DNA of 23,081 nt, taken from assembly GCA_016285815.1 (NCBI GenBank), contig JAEERN010000136.1, positions 1 through 23,081 of the forward strand. The letters run 5' to 3'. The translations under genes were made by a program, and so were the position numbers. Positions 6,967 through 15,015 of the stretch are shown here, one piece after another (the first letter of the stretch is position 1; the number at the start of each line of letters is the position of its first letter). Source of the stretch: Clostridiales bacterium (GTDB lineage Bacteria > Bacillota > Clostridia > Oscillospirales > QAMX01). The notes under the pieces were generated by a model. That model was not told the DNA's origin, did no database searches, and worked only from the letters and a program-made list of their open reading frames with translations.

Positions 6967-7896
6967 TCACTCCCGCGGTCCCGGATACTGTGCCAGCGGC
7001 GCGGAGGCCAAGCCTCTTGCGACGCGGCGCGGGATGACGCGGTCGCTGTACAGCGTCGCGCCGACGCCCGTCTGGAACAGATCGTCCACCTCGTCCGACG
7101 CCGCGGTGAACCGCTCCGCCGCCACGGCCGTCAGCGCCTCGCTGCGCAGGAAGACCCAGCTTTCCCTGAAAACGCACTCGCCCCGGAACCAGACCCACTT
7201 CAGCGAATCACAGTTGCAGAACACGTTTTTCTCCAGCTCGGTCCGCCCGGCGCCCACGATTACCGTTTCCAGTTCGGCGCAGCCGCGGAACGCCCCCCGT
7301 CTCAGCGTCAGCCGTCCGTCGCTTCGGTCTTCGCCCCGGAAAACGACCTTCCGGACGTTCGAACCGGCAAACGCCCGTTTCCCGACCTCGCCGACGCTCT
7401 CCGGGATCACGACGGTGTCGATCTCCGCCCTCCGAAAGCTCCGGTTCCCGATCGCCGCGACCGGATAGCCGTCCACGTCCGCCGGAAGCTCCAGCAGCGC
7501 CCTGGCTTCTCCGGAATACCGGTCCAGGTATACGCGGTCCTCCGACAGCGTCCAGGTGATCCCATCCCGGATCTGATAGCGGTCCGGTTCCGAGGTGAAG
7601 CCGTAGATCAGCCCGCCCGCGATCAGGATCACCGGGATCACCGGCCCCAGGATCGGAAGCGGGATCAGCAGCACGGTGTTCTTCCCCAGCGACTCGGCGG
7701 CGATCATGCCCAAAAGCCCCAGCATGGCCGCGTAGATCACGCCCCAGCCGATCAGCACCAGCCGGCTCTCCTCGTGCCATTCGCCGTCGGCCTTTTTCGG
7801 GAAAAACAGGACGGTCAGCACGGCAAGGACCAGCGGAGCGGTCAGGCAGAGCAGCCAGATCCAGCGCCGTTTTTTCGATCCGATCGTTTTTTTCAT
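6967..7896 (-). CDS. Membrane-anchored protein with BspA-type leucine-rich repeats
   Basis: This protein has 309 residues. A basic start (Lys-rich, 1-11) is followed by three hydrophobic segments at about 12-31, 46-66 and 74-100, so it is an integral membrane protein with its N-terminus in the membrane. Residues about 140-245 carry irregular repeats with the LRR_5/BspA pattern (Ala-Ile-Gly-Asn-Arg-Ser-Phe, Val-Val-Ile-Pro-Glu-Ser-Val-Gly, Gly-Lys-Arg-Ala-Phe). BspA-type repeats are common in gut bacteria, usually in surface or interaction proteins, but no partner can be named. The ATG follows AAGGAGG by 7 bases. It lies 77 bases after the MFS gene with no terminator between, so the two are probably co-transcribed. 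The ribosome site sits in a small inverted repeat. Confidence 0.75.
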   Translation of the reverse strand: MKKTIGSKKRRWIWLLCLTAPLVLAVLTVLFFPKKADGEWHEESRLVLIGWGVIYAAMLGLLGMIAAESLGKNTVLLIPLPILGPVIPVILIAGGLIYGFTSEPDRYQIRDGITWTLSEDRVYLDRYSGEARALLELPADVDGYPVAAIGNRSFRRAEIDTVVIPESVGEVGKRAFAGSNVRKVVFRGEDRSDGRLTLRRGAFRGCAELETVIVGAGRTELEKNVFCNCDSLKWVWFRGECVFRESWVFLRSEALTAVAAERFTAASDEVDDLFQTGVGATLYSDRVIPRRVARGLASAPLAQYPGPRE

Positions 7897-7973
7897 GGGA
7901 TCCGCCTCCTTGAAGGAGCGTTATCCGCCGGAACAGGCGCCGGGCGGACGGACCGCCGCGCTTTCCCGGTTTT

Positions 7974-9254
7974 TTACCGTTTTTCCGCGGGCTGACGCTC
8001 GATCACCAGCGCGGTGTACAGCACCGTGCCCAGCGTCAGCACCAGCGACAGCAGCGCCAGCACCTGCTGGCCCCGCACGGGAAGCCCCAGCACCGTGTTG
8101 CCGGCCGCCTGGACGGCCGCCAGGATGCGCCCGCCCAGCAGCGACATCCCGAACCCGACGATCCCGCCGGCCGCGGTCTTGACGGCCATGGCCTGCACCA
8201 GCAGGTCGGACTCCACATAGCTGTAGGTCATGTTGGTGGAATTCTGGCCGCTGCCCGCCTGACTGACGCTGTAGAGCACCATGTGGACCGCGATCAGCCA
8301 CCTGGCGGCGGGGGCGGCGAAGCAGCAGACGGCGAAGGCCGCGGCCTGGATCAGCAGCCCGACGCGGAACCCGCGGGCGTAGGACGTCCGGTCCGAAAAG
8401 CGGCCGAAGGGCCGCGAGACGGCAAAGCGGCAGAGACTGGCCGCCACATTGATGATCTGGACCGTTCCCACCGTCATGGCCAGATCGACGGTCTTATAGG
8501 TGCCCAGAAAGCCCACGGACAGATAGGTCGACGCGTTCCAGAGACAGGTCAGCAGCGTCAGCCTGCGGAACGCCCGGTTGCCGAACAGGCGGCGGAGCAC
8601 CTCGCCCAGCGGGCGATGCTCCTCCGCGGTGCGGTCCTCCCGCCGGATGAGGCAGAGACAGACCAGATTGCAGACGCCGGACACCAGCATCAGCGCGGCC
8701 AGCGCCAAAAAGCCGCCCGTCAGGTCGCCGCGCTTTTCATAGGCGTCGAAGAGGAAGCCGGCCCCCAGCGTGAAGACGATCCCCGACAGCAGGGAGATCA
8801 TTTCCTTCACGGCGGAATAGGTGCCGCGCTTGTTGGGGTCGACGTACCCGTTGGCCCAGCGGAACACCACGGCGCTGACCAGATAACGAAGGGCGTTGCC
8901 CCCCAGGATCCCCGCCGCCGCCACGGGACCGCGCCACGCCGCGGGAATCGGCAGGAACGGCACGAGATAGACGAGCAGGAACAGCGCCTGGCCCAAAAAG
9001 TTGCAGATCAGGACCGTCCGCTTCATGTCCCGCATCCGCTGCATCATCAGGATGGAGAACAGCTCGACCAGAAACGCGACCGAGACGACGGAGGAAATGA
9101 CGCCCACCGCCGCGTCCGACAGGCCGATCTCCTTGAGCAGCTTGGCCAAAAACGCGTCGGCCATCAGGATCGAAACGAAGTATTCGAAAGCGCACTGCAG
9201 CGTATAGGCGTTGCGGGACCGCTTATAGTCCCGGGATTCGTAAATGTTTTCCAA
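7974..9254 (-). CDS. Major facilitator superfamily transporter
   Basis: This 426-residue polytopic membrane protein has about 11-12 hydrophobic helices split into two halves by a charged loop (about 204-232), the MFS arrangement. The second half carries a motif-A-like loop (Gly-Arg-Phe-Ser-Asp-Arg at 284-289). The protein probably moves a small solute across the cytoplasmic membrane by proton- or ion-coupled exchange. Substrate is unknown; the neighbouring carbohydrate enzymes hint at a sugar, which is inference only. The start is a TTG (9252-9254) with GGAGGAG 7 bases upstream. No ATG or GTG near the start fits better, and the next Met is at residue 31. A hairpin occupies the leader, and a sigma-A promoter lies 60 bases upstream. 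Confidence 0.85.
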   Translation of the reverse strand: MENIYESRDYKRSRNAYTLQCAFEYFVSILMADAFLAKLLKEIGLSDAAVGVISSVVSVAFLVELFSILMMQRMRDMKRTVLICNFLGQALFLLVYLVPFLPIPAAWRGPVAAAGILGGNALRYLVSAVVFRWANGYVDPNKRGTYSAVKEMISLLSGIVFTLGAGFLFDAYEKRGDLTGGFLALAALMLVSGVCNLVCLCLIRREDRTAEEHRPLGEVLRRLFGNRAFRRLTLLTCLWNASTYLSVGFLGTYKTVDLAMTVGTVQIINVAASLCRFAVSRPFGRFSDRTSYARGFRVGLLIQAAAFAVCCFAAPAARWLIAVHMVLYSVSQAGSGQNSTNMTYSYVESDLLVQAMAVKTAAGGIVGFGMSLLGGRILAAVQAAGNTVLGLPVRGQQVLALLSLVLTLGTVLYTALVIERQPAEKR

Positions 9255-9277
9255 AGCGGAGCTCCTCCGTGTCGCTT

Positions 9278-9299
9278 GGGCGGTCCGCCGCCCTTTTTT
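9278..9299. other. Leader hairpin of the MFS gene
   Basis: A 6-bp GC stem (9278-9283 with 9288-9293) with a 4-base loop is flanked by six T on the plus strand. On the minus strand it falls between the predicted start of transcription (about 9307) and the ribosome site. In plus orientation it would look like a terminator for antisense RNA. Its role is unknown. Confidence 0.5.
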
Positions 9300-9313
9300 C
9301 TCTCTTAACGGGC

Positions 9314-9342
9314 ATTATACCACATTCCCGCCCCCGGCACAA
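9314..9342 (-). promoter_or_regulatory. Sigma-A promoter of the MFS gene
   Basis: The minus strand reads TTGTGC (9337-9342), a 17-base spacer, then TATAAT (9314-9319). Predicted start is near 9307, about 50 bases before the TTG start codon. It lies in the short gap after the FAD oxidoreductase stop. Confidence 0.8.
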
Positions 9343-9359
9343 CCGTTTTTTTCGGCCGC

Positions 9360-11705
9360 TCAGTACACCCGGATCTCATAGACGCCGGGGAGCCGGGTCT
9401 CGTCCCAGGTCTCCAGCAGCGTGAGCGTCAGCCGGTCGAAGGGCGCGTCGGGAAGCGGCACGCTCTCCGCCCGGTGATAGACCTCGTCCCGGGCGAGGGA
9501 CCACACCTCCGTCTCCCCGTCGAACAGCGAGACGGAATACCGCTTCACCCCCTGGGGGGACGCCCGGCGCCCGTTTTCATAAGGCATCTGCGTGAACACC
9601 CGCTCCAGCGTGTCGAAGGTGATCCGCGCCTCCCGCGCCTGGATCCCGCCGTCCCAGGAAAGCGTCAGCGTGGCCGGAAGGGCGGCCGGACGCCACATGT
9701 TCTGCGGGTTTTCGGAAAACCTGCGGTTCTCGCCGTTCAAAACGAGCGCCGCCTCGCCGTAAAGCGGAGCGGGCTCGAGCCGGTACAGCGGCGCGCCGGG
9801 TCCCACCGTATACGCCTCGTCGCCGTTCCGGTCGGTCTCTTTGCCGCCGATGAACCGGACGAAGGGGTACAGCCCCGCGCAGCGCGCGATCTCCGCCTCG
9901 CCTTCCAGGACCTCCAGCACGAGGTTGAGCCGGTCGTCGTCCGTCATCTTGTCCTTGGGCGGAAGCGATACGCCGAAGCGGAAGGGAACGCTTCCCGCAA
10001 AGCCCGCGTCCAGCGTCTTTTCGTCCCGGGCAAGCTCCCGGAACCGCTTCGACCGGTTGTCGCTCCCCCATTCGGCCTCGTTGTGCTCGTCGTAGTAATC
10101 CAAGAACGGGTTCTCGTCCCGGCAGGTCCACGGATGCTCGGGCGCATAGCGCGACAGCGTCGCGCGGACCCGCGCTTTTTGGCCGCCCGGGTTCCGCAGC
10201 ACCACGGAAACGGTGTCCACCCGGTCCGTGAAATCCCAGAGCTGGGCGCCCGCGGCCGGACCGATCCGCTCGAACTCCGACGGACCCGAAACGCCGTAGC
10301 GCAGCTCGCTGGACGCGCCGACACACGCGCGCCGCGCCAGATCCCGCTCGTCCCCGTTTCGCCGGTTGGGGATCGTCCCGTCGCCGCGCAGCAGCCGCTG
10401 CTGCAGCTCTCCGACGTGACCCTCGGTGTAGAGCCGGCGCGGCGAAAGGCCCCGCTCCGCGCAGAGGACGGCCGCCGCGCCGGCCGCCTGTCCCACCGCC
10501 GCCAGCGTGCGCTGGAGACGGATGGACCCGTGGGCCAGATGGGTGGCCGAAAGCAGCCGCGAGGCGAAAAACAGGTTGTCGATATCCCGGGAATAGATGC
10601 TCCGGTAAGGGATCGTATAGGTGGGCGGGATCAGATAATACGTCACGGAGACGTAGGCCGGATCGTCCTTCTGCGGATCGTGCACGTCGACGGCGAAGCC
10701 GCCCGCCGCGATCGCGTCCTCGAACATGGTCCCGTTCTCCACGTCGCTCTCCGTCACCGTGTAATCCCCGATAAAGCGGCGGGATTCCCGCTTTCCGACC
10801 TTGGCGCTGACCCAGATCATCTCCCATTCGCCGGTGACGTCCGCGTCGAGCCGGTTCTTGCACCGGTCCCACGCGCTGTCCAGATGGCCCCGGAGCCTGT
10901 CGTAGATGAGATGCCCGTCCCGGATCGTATCCACGTCTCCGCCCGTTTCGGTGGGAAACCAGAAATACACGTTCTCGCCGTCCTGCGGGCGGAACCTCGC
11001 CTCCCCGCCATAGCCGGGATGGAACGGCGGAACGCCTTTCCCGGGCACGAACCGCGTCTCGGACCCCGTCCTGCACAGCAGTGTGACCAGCGAGCTTCCC
11101 ATGGTGACCCCGTCGGCGGTCTCGGGAGCCATGCGCTCGCCGAACTCCGCCCGGGCCTCCCGGCCCATCCGGTATCCCGCGCCCGCCCGTTCCGAAACGT
11201 TGCCGTCGCCGGTGTCGTCGATGACGAACTGCTCCACCTCGATACAGACCCGCTCGTAGGTGAGCGTGTCCTCGCACTCCACCGCGGCGATCCGGGCGCC
11301 GTCCAGATAGGGCGTGTGGGCGTAGGTGCTCCGGAGCACGCGCACGCCCGCCTCGTCCAGCGCCTCCTGCAGCACCCGGTCGAACTGGACAGAGATGTTG
11401 TAGTGCCTGCCGTGGGAATTGGTCTTCGCGTTGCGGAACGCGGCCTCTTCGATGAGCCGCCCCACGACGCCGGTGGTCGCCATATAGGGGTGGAACCGGT
11501 GCCCGTCCGACGGGTGGACGCCGATCTCCGGCCCGCAGTTCCCGCCCAGGGTCAGGCTGCGCTCCGCCAGGATCACGTCCAGCCCGCCCCGCGCGGCCTC
11601 GATCGCCGCGCAGACGCCGGGCAGACCGCCGCCCAGCACGAGCACATCGCAGCGGAGGCGTTTCACCTCCGGCGGCCTCGCCTCGAGCTTTTTTTCGTTT
11701 TCCAC
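9360..11705 (-). CDS. FAD-dependent oxidoreductase with C-terminal beta-sandwich region
   Basis: This protein has 781 residues. The N-terminal part (about 18-440) is a flavoprotein of the FAD_oxidored type: dinucleotide-binding Gly-Gly-Gly-Leu-Pro-Gly (25-30), Gly-Gly-Asn-Cys-Gly (53-57), and the second FAD signature Asp-Asp-Thr-Gly-Asp-Gly-Asn (163-169). After a middle beta-rich segment (about 450-620) comes a C-terminal stretch (about 655-781) resembling discoidin/CBM32-like sandwiches: Asn-Met-Trp-Arg-Pro, alternating strands, and a final Glu-Ile-Arg-Val-Tyr. No signal peptide is seen. Substrate is unknown; related genes often sit with glycosidases, as here. The GTG at 11703-11705 is chosen because an earlier in-frame GTG lies at the -10 box of the promoter. 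The ribosome site is weak (AAAGGGG, 11 bases away). Confidence 0.85.
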   Translation of the reverse strand: MENEKKLEARPPEVKRLRCDVLVLGGGLPGVCAAIEAARGGLDVILAERSLTLGGNCGPEIGVHPSDGHRFHPYMATTGVVGRLIEEAAFRNAKTNSHGRHYNISVQFDRVLQEALDEAGVRVLRSTYAHTPYLDGARIAAVECEDTLTYERVCIEVEQFVIDDTGDGNVSERAGAGYRMGREARAEFGERMAPETADGVTMGSSLVTLLCRTGSETRFVPGKGVPPFHPGYGGEARFRPQDGENVYFWFPTETGGDVDTIRDGHLIYDRLRGHLDSAWDRCKNRLDADVTGEWEMIWVSAKVGKRESRRFIGDYTVTESDVENGTMFEDAIAAGGFAVDVHDPQKDDPAYVSVTYYLIPPTYTIPYRSIYSRDIDNLFFASRLLSATHLAHGSIRLQRTLAAVGQAAGAAAVLCAERGLSPRRLYTEGHVGELQQRLLRGDGTIPNRRNGDERDLARRACVGASSELRYGVSGPSEFERIGPAAGAQLWDFTDRVDTVSVVLRNPGGQKARVRATLSRYAPEHPWTCRDENPFLDYYDEHNEAEWGSDNRSKRFRELARDEKTLDAGFAGSVPFRFGVSLPPKDKMTDDDRLNLVLEVLEGEAEIARCAGLYPFVRFIGGKETDRNGDEAYTVGPGAPLYRLEPAPLYGEAALVLNGENRRFSENPQNMWRPAALPATLTLSWDGGIQAREARITFDTLERVFTQMPYENGRRASPQGVKRYSVSLFDGETEVWSLARDEVYHRAESVPLPDAPFDRLTLTLLETWDETRLPGVYEIRVY

Positions 11706-11747
11706 GTCTGTTTCCGCCCCTTTCCCGCCGCGCGCCCCGTTTTTTCC

Positions 11748-11776
11748 ATTATAGCACACCGGCCCCGGCCGCGCAA
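11748..11776 (-). promoter_or_regulatory. Sigma-A promoter of the FAD oxidoreductase
   Basis: The minus strand reads TTGCGC (11771-11776), a 17-base spacer, then TATAAT (11748-11753). The predicted start is near 11741, giving a 36-base leader. It is back-to-back with the msrA promoter; the two -10 boxes are about 75 bases apart and face away from each other. Confidence 0.82.
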
Positions 11777-11806
11777 CGGCGTCTCGCCCGTTTTTTGCAA
11801 GTCGGA

Positions 11807-11834
11807 TTGCATTTCCCGGATTTTATGGTATAAT
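11807..11834 (+). promoter_or_regulatory. Sigma-A promoter of msrA
   Basis: TTGCAT (11807-11812), a 16-base spacer and TATAAT (11829-11834). Predicted start is near 11841, which is the first base of a strong hairpin in the leader. Confidence 0.82.
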
Positions 11835-11840
11835 GGAGCC

Positions 11841-11867
11841 GTCCGGGCGCGGGACGAGCGCCCGGAC
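11841..11867 (+). other. 5'-terminal hairpin of the msrA mRNA
   Basis: A perfect 10-bp GC-rich stem (11841-11850 with 11858-11867) with a 7-base loop starts at about the predicted +1 and ends four bases before the AAGGAG ribosome site. No T-run follows, so it is not a terminator. A 5' cap-like stabiliser or a translational control element is possible. Confidence 0.6.
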
Positions 11868-11882
11868 CGAAAGGAGAAGCCC

Positions 11883-12404
11883 ATGGAACGAAACGCCTAC
11901 TTTGCCGGCGGGTGCTTCTGGTGCGTCACGCCGGTCTTCCGGTCCCGGAAGGGGGTCCTGTCGGTGACCAGCGGCTACTGCGGCGGGGACGAGACCGACC
12001 CGACCTACGAGGCGGTGAAAAGCCAGACCACCGGTCACCGCGAGACCGTCCGCATCGTCTACGACGACGCGCTGATCTCCTTCGACCGCCTTCTGGCGAT
12101 CTTTCTGGACAACGTCGACCCCTTCGACGGCGGCGGCCAGTTCATCGACCGGGGCCGGTCCTACACGCTGGCGGTCTATTTCGCCGACGAGACGGAGAAA
12201 GAGGCGGCCTGCCGGGCCCTGGACGCCCTGGCGCAGAGCGCCGGCCGGACGCCCTGCGTCGCCGTCGAGCCCTATAAGCGCTTTTACCCCGCCGAAGAGT
12301 TCCATCAGGACTATTTCCTGAAGAACCCTGAGGCCTTCGCCGAAGAGCTCAGGACCTCCGGCCGGGCGCCGTATCGCCCCTCTCCCGCCCCCGGCTCGGA
12401 TTGA
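11883..12404 (+). CDS. msrA: Peptide-methionine (S)-S-oxide reductase
   Basis: This cytosolic repair enzyme of 173 residues reduces methionine S-sulfoxide in proteins and free methionine using a catalytic cysteine, recycled by thioredoxin. The active-site block is Gly-Gly-Cys-Phe-Trp-Cys (Cys11 nucleophile, second Cys at 14), as in the Bacillus-type enzymes that have Cys after Trp. Other family marks are Gly-Tyr-Cys-Gly-Gly (31-35), Gly-His-Arg-Glu (51-54), Gly-Gly-Gly-Gln-Phe-Ile-Asp-Arg-Gly (83-91) and Ala-Glu-Glu-Phe-His-Gln-Asp-Tyr (137-144). There is no fused MsrB domain. The ATG follows AAAGGAG by 5 bases. The next gene's promoter overlaps its stop codon, so GH3 can be expressed independently. 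Confidence 0.95.
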   Translation: MERNAYFAGGCFWCVTPVFRSRKGVLSVTSGYCGGDETDPTYEAVKSQTTGHRETVRIVYDDALISFDRLLAIFLDNVDPFDGGGQFIDRGRSYTLAVYFADETEKEAACRALDALAQSAGRTPCVAVEPYKRFYPAEEFHQDYFLKNPEAFAEELRTSGRAPYRPSPAPGSD

Positions 12405-12429
12405 CAGCGCCCGGGGATTCTGCTACAAT
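12401..12429 (+). promoter_or_regulatory. Sigma-A promoter of the GH3 gene, overlapping the msrA stop
   Basis: TTGACA (12401-12406), a 17-base spacer and TACAAT (12424-12429). The -35 box contains the TGA stop of msrA. Predicted start is near 12436, 34 bases before the GH3 ATG. Confidence 0.85.
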
Positions 12430-12469
12430 AAGGCCAAAGAGACTACGACCAGACAAAAGGAGCGTCCTC

Positions 12470-14845
12470 ATGGAAAAATACGCGAGATACCGCTACCAGC
12501 CGTGCCTCCCTCTGGGAGTCGGCGGCCGCCCGGCGACGGCGTCGCCGGAACACATCGCCCTCTCCCGCCGGGCGGCGGGCGAAGGCATGGTCCTGCTCAA
12601 AAACGAAGCCGGCGCGCTGCCGCTGCGCCGCGGCGAGAAGATCGCGCTGTTCGGCAAGGCGACCATCGAATACATCAAGGGCGGCGGCGGCAGCGGCGAC
12701 GTGTACACGCCCTATGTGCGCAGCATCTACGAGGGCTTCGCCGAAAAAGAGGCCCAGGGCAAGGTGCAGATCTATATGCCCGCGGTGGACTTTTACCGGT
12801 CCTACGTCAAGGCGGAGAGCAAAAACGTCCTCACGCCGGAGCAGATCGACGCCCGCTGGGACATCGTCAACAACATGCCCTTCTGCCAGGAGCGCGACGA
12901 TCTGACCTATGACACCTTCGCCGCCATGCACGTCCGCGAGCCCGCGGTGGACAAGGCCCTCATCGCCGACGCGGCGGCCTGGGCGGACACCGCCGTCGTC
13001 ACCATCAGCCGTTTTTCGGCCGAGGGCGTGGACCGTCGGCCCATCCCCGGCGACTGGTACCTGTCCGACATCGAGCGCGATCTTCTTTCCGGCGCGGCCG
13101 AGGCCTTCTCCAAGGTCGTCGTCGTGCTGGACTCCGGCGCGCCCGTTGACTGCGAGTTCTTCGCGGAGGATCCCCGGATCCAGGGCGTCCTGTTCGGATG
13201 GCAGGGCGGCATCGAGGGCGGCGGCGCCATCGCGGACATCCTGTGCGGGGACGTGAACCCCTCCGGCAAGCTGGTGGACACCATCGCCCGGTCCTACGAC
13301 GACTATCCCGTCACCGAGGCCTTCACCGAAAGCTTCAACTATGTGAACTACCTCGAGGACGTCTACGTCGGCTATCGCTATTTCGAAACGCTCCCCGGCA
13401 TGCGCGAGCGCGTCCGCTACCCCTTCGGCTTCGGCCTGTCCTACACCGATTTCGCCCTTTGCGGGACCGTCGTCTGCCCCAGCGGCGACGGCCTCGTGGC
13501 GGTGACCACAGTCAGGAACGTCGGCGACCGGCCCGGCCGCGAGACGGTCCAGGTCTACTGCGCCGCGCCGCAGGGGCTTTTGGGCAAGCCGGCGCGGGTG
13601 CTCGCGGCCTACCGGAAAACCAGACTGCTGGCCCCCGGCGAGAGCGAGACGCTGGCCATGGCCTTCGACCGCGCGGCGCTGGCCAGCTTCGACGATCTGG
13701 GCCGGATCCAAAAGTCCGCCTTCGTGCTGGAAAAGGGCGTCTACGAGTTCTTCGTCGGCACCGACGTCCGCTCGGCGCAGAAGACGGACTTCGCGCTGGA
13801 GCTCGCGGACGACGTCGTCGTCGAACAGCTCCACGACTACTGCCGCCCGTGGAAGCTGCCGCGCCGTCTGCGGCCCGACGGCAGCTATGAGCCCATGCCC
13901 ACCGGCGAGGCGGCGTATCGCTTCGGCAAGAACGAACCGCTGACCGCCCCGGCCCCCGAAAAGCTGACCCTGTTCGACGACGTGGGCGAGACGATCTCGC
14001 TGGACAGCTTCATCGCCCAGTTCACCGACGACGAGCTGACGGACTTCGTCGGCGGCAAGCCCCCCACGGGCGTCGCCAACACCGGCTGCTTCGGCGGCAT
14101 GGCGCGGCTCGGCGTCCCGCCGATCCCCACGGCGGACGGCCCCGCCGGCGTGCGGCTGGAGCCCAAGGTCGGCATCTCCACCACCTGCTGGCCCTGCGCC
14201 ACGCTGATGGCCTGCACCTGGGACCCCGAGCTGATCTTCGAGGTGGGCGCGGCCGGCGGCCGCGAGCTGTATGAGAACAACATCGGCATCTGGCTGGCCC
14301 CCGCCATGAACATCCACCGCAACCCCCTGTGCGGCCGCAACTTCGAGTACTACGCGGAGGATCCGCTGGTGGCCGGCAAGAGCGCGGCGGCGGCCATCCG
14401 CGGCGTCCAGTCGTCCCACGCGGCGGTGTCTCTGAAGCACTTCGCCTGCAACAACAAAGAGGCCAACCGCTTCGCCAGCGACTCCCGCCTGTCCGAGCGC
14501 GCCCTGCGCGAGATCTATCTGCGCGGCTTCGAGATCGCGGTCAAAGAGGGCGACCCCATCACGATCATGTCCTCTTACAACCTGATCAACGGCCAGCACA
14601 CCTCGGAGAGCTGGGAGCTGCTCACCGGCATCCTCCGCACCGAGTGGGGCTTCCGCGGCATGGTCGCCACCGACTGGGGCGTCAAAAACGACCCTGTGAC
14701 GGAGGTCCTGGCCGGCAACGACCTGAAGATGCCCGTGGGCTATCCCGCCGACCTGAAGAAAGGGCTGGAGGACGGCCGCCTCACCCGCGCGGACCTCGAG
14801 GTCTGCGTCCGCCGCATCCTCGAGATGACCCTGCGGATGGCCTGA
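12470..14845 (+). CDS. Glycoside hydrolase family 3, inverted domain order
   Basis: This 791-residue retaining exo-glycosidase (beta-glucosidase or beta-xylosidase type) has no signal peptide, so it probably acts on imported oligosaccharides. The order is reversed from common GH3 enzymes. The GH3 C-domain comes first (about 38-325, with Gly-Asp-Val-Asn-Pro-Ser-Gly-Lys and Tyr-Pro-Phe-Gly-Phe-Gly-Leu-Ser-Tyr), then a fibronectin-III-like domain (about 340-440). The catalytic TIM-barrel domain is last (about 515-790). The barrel holds Asp-Gly-Pro-Ala-Gly (556-560), Lys-His-Phe (656-658), and the nucleophile Asp735 in Val-Ala-Thr-Asp-Trp-Gly. Glu185 in Glu-Gly-Val-Asp-Arg is the likely acid/base. 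This order is known for enzymes from Ruminococcus albus and Butyrivibrio. The start ATG follows AAAAGGAG by 6 bases. Sugar specificity cannot be fixed. Confidence 0.94.
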   Translation: MEKYARYRYQPCLPLGVGGRPATASPEHIALSRRAAGEGMVLLKNEAGALPLRRGEKIALFGKATIEYIKGGGGSGDVYTPYVRSIYEGFAEKEAQGKVQIYMPAVDFYRSYVKAESKNVLTPEQIDARWDIVNNMPFCQERDDLTYDTFAAMHVREPAVDKALIADAAAWADTAVVTISRFSAEGVDRRPIPGDWYLSDIERDLLSGAAEAFSKVVVVLDSGAPVDCEFFAEDPRIQGVLFGWQGGIEGGGAIADILCGDVNPSGKLVDTIARSYDDYPVTEAFTESFNYVNYLEDVYVGYRYFETLPGMRERVRYPFGFGLSYTDFALCGTVVCPSGDGLVAVTTVRNVGDRPGRETVQVYCAAPQGLLGKPARVLAAYRKTRLLAPGESETLAMAFDRAALASFDDLGRIQKSAFVLEKGVYEFFVGTDVRSAQKTDFALELADDVVVEQLHDYCRPWKLPRRLRPDGSYEPMPTGEAAYRFGKNEPLTAPAPEKLTLFDDVGETISLDSFIAQFTDDELTDFVGGKPPTGVANTGCFGGMARLGVPPIPTADGPAGVRLEPKVGISTTCWPCATLMACTWDPELIFEVGAAGGRELYENNIGIWLAPAMNIHRNPLCGRNFEYYAEDPLVAGKSAAAAIRGVQSSHAAVSLKHFACNNKEANRFASDSRLSERALREIYLRGFEIAVKEGDPITIMSSYNLINGQHTSESWELLTGILRTEWGFRGMVATDWGVKNDPVTEVLAGNDLKMPVGYPADLKKGLEDGRLTRADLEVCVRRILEMTLRMA

Positions 14846-14879
14846 CCCTCCCCCGCTCCCCTTGCCGCAGCGTTCCGTG

Positions 14880-14920
14880 CCGCCGAAAGCCCGCTCGGGC
14901 TTCCGGCGGTGCGTTCTTTT
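14880..14920 (+). terminator. Intrinsic terminator of the GH3 gene
   Basis: A near-perfect stem (14880-14893 with 14896-14909, one A-C mismatch) is followed by a T-rich stretch ending in TTCTTTT. The T-run is broken by Gs, so termination may be partial. Confidence 0.75.
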
Positions 14921-14985
14921 CCCGGCTTTTCGCCGACAGGATGAAAAATTCTATCGTTCGTGGAGTCCCGTCTCCCCTGCGGTTA

Positions 14986-15015
14986 TTGAAACCGGCGCCG
15001 CGCGCATGGTATCAT
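14986..15015 (+). promoter_or_regulatory. Promoter of the XRE regulator with palindrome over the -10
   Basis: TTGAAA (14986-14991), an 18-base spacer and TATCAT (15010-15015). The -10 is embedded in the inverted repeat GGTAT-C-ATACC (15008-15018). The palindrome GGAAGCTTCC (15022-15031) falls at the predicted start. Both could be regulator-binding sites. Confidence 0.65.

Noticed and set aside
4829..7198. Long minus-strand open frame of 789 codons opposite the M42/PHP operon
   Set aside because: Composition is Arg/Gly/Ala-rich and low in domains, a frame shadow of high-GC genes that are strongly supported on the plus strand.
9474..12404. Very long plus-strand open frame of 976 codons ending in msrA
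   Set aside because: Only the last 174 codons are msrA. The rest is antisense to the FAD oxidoreductase and stays open because of GC-rich third positions. It has no ribosome site or recognisable domain.
12443..14599. Minus-strand open frame of 718 codons opposite GH3
   Set aside because: Same shadow effect; no motif, ribosome site or promoter, and GH3 catalytic residues lie on the plus strand.
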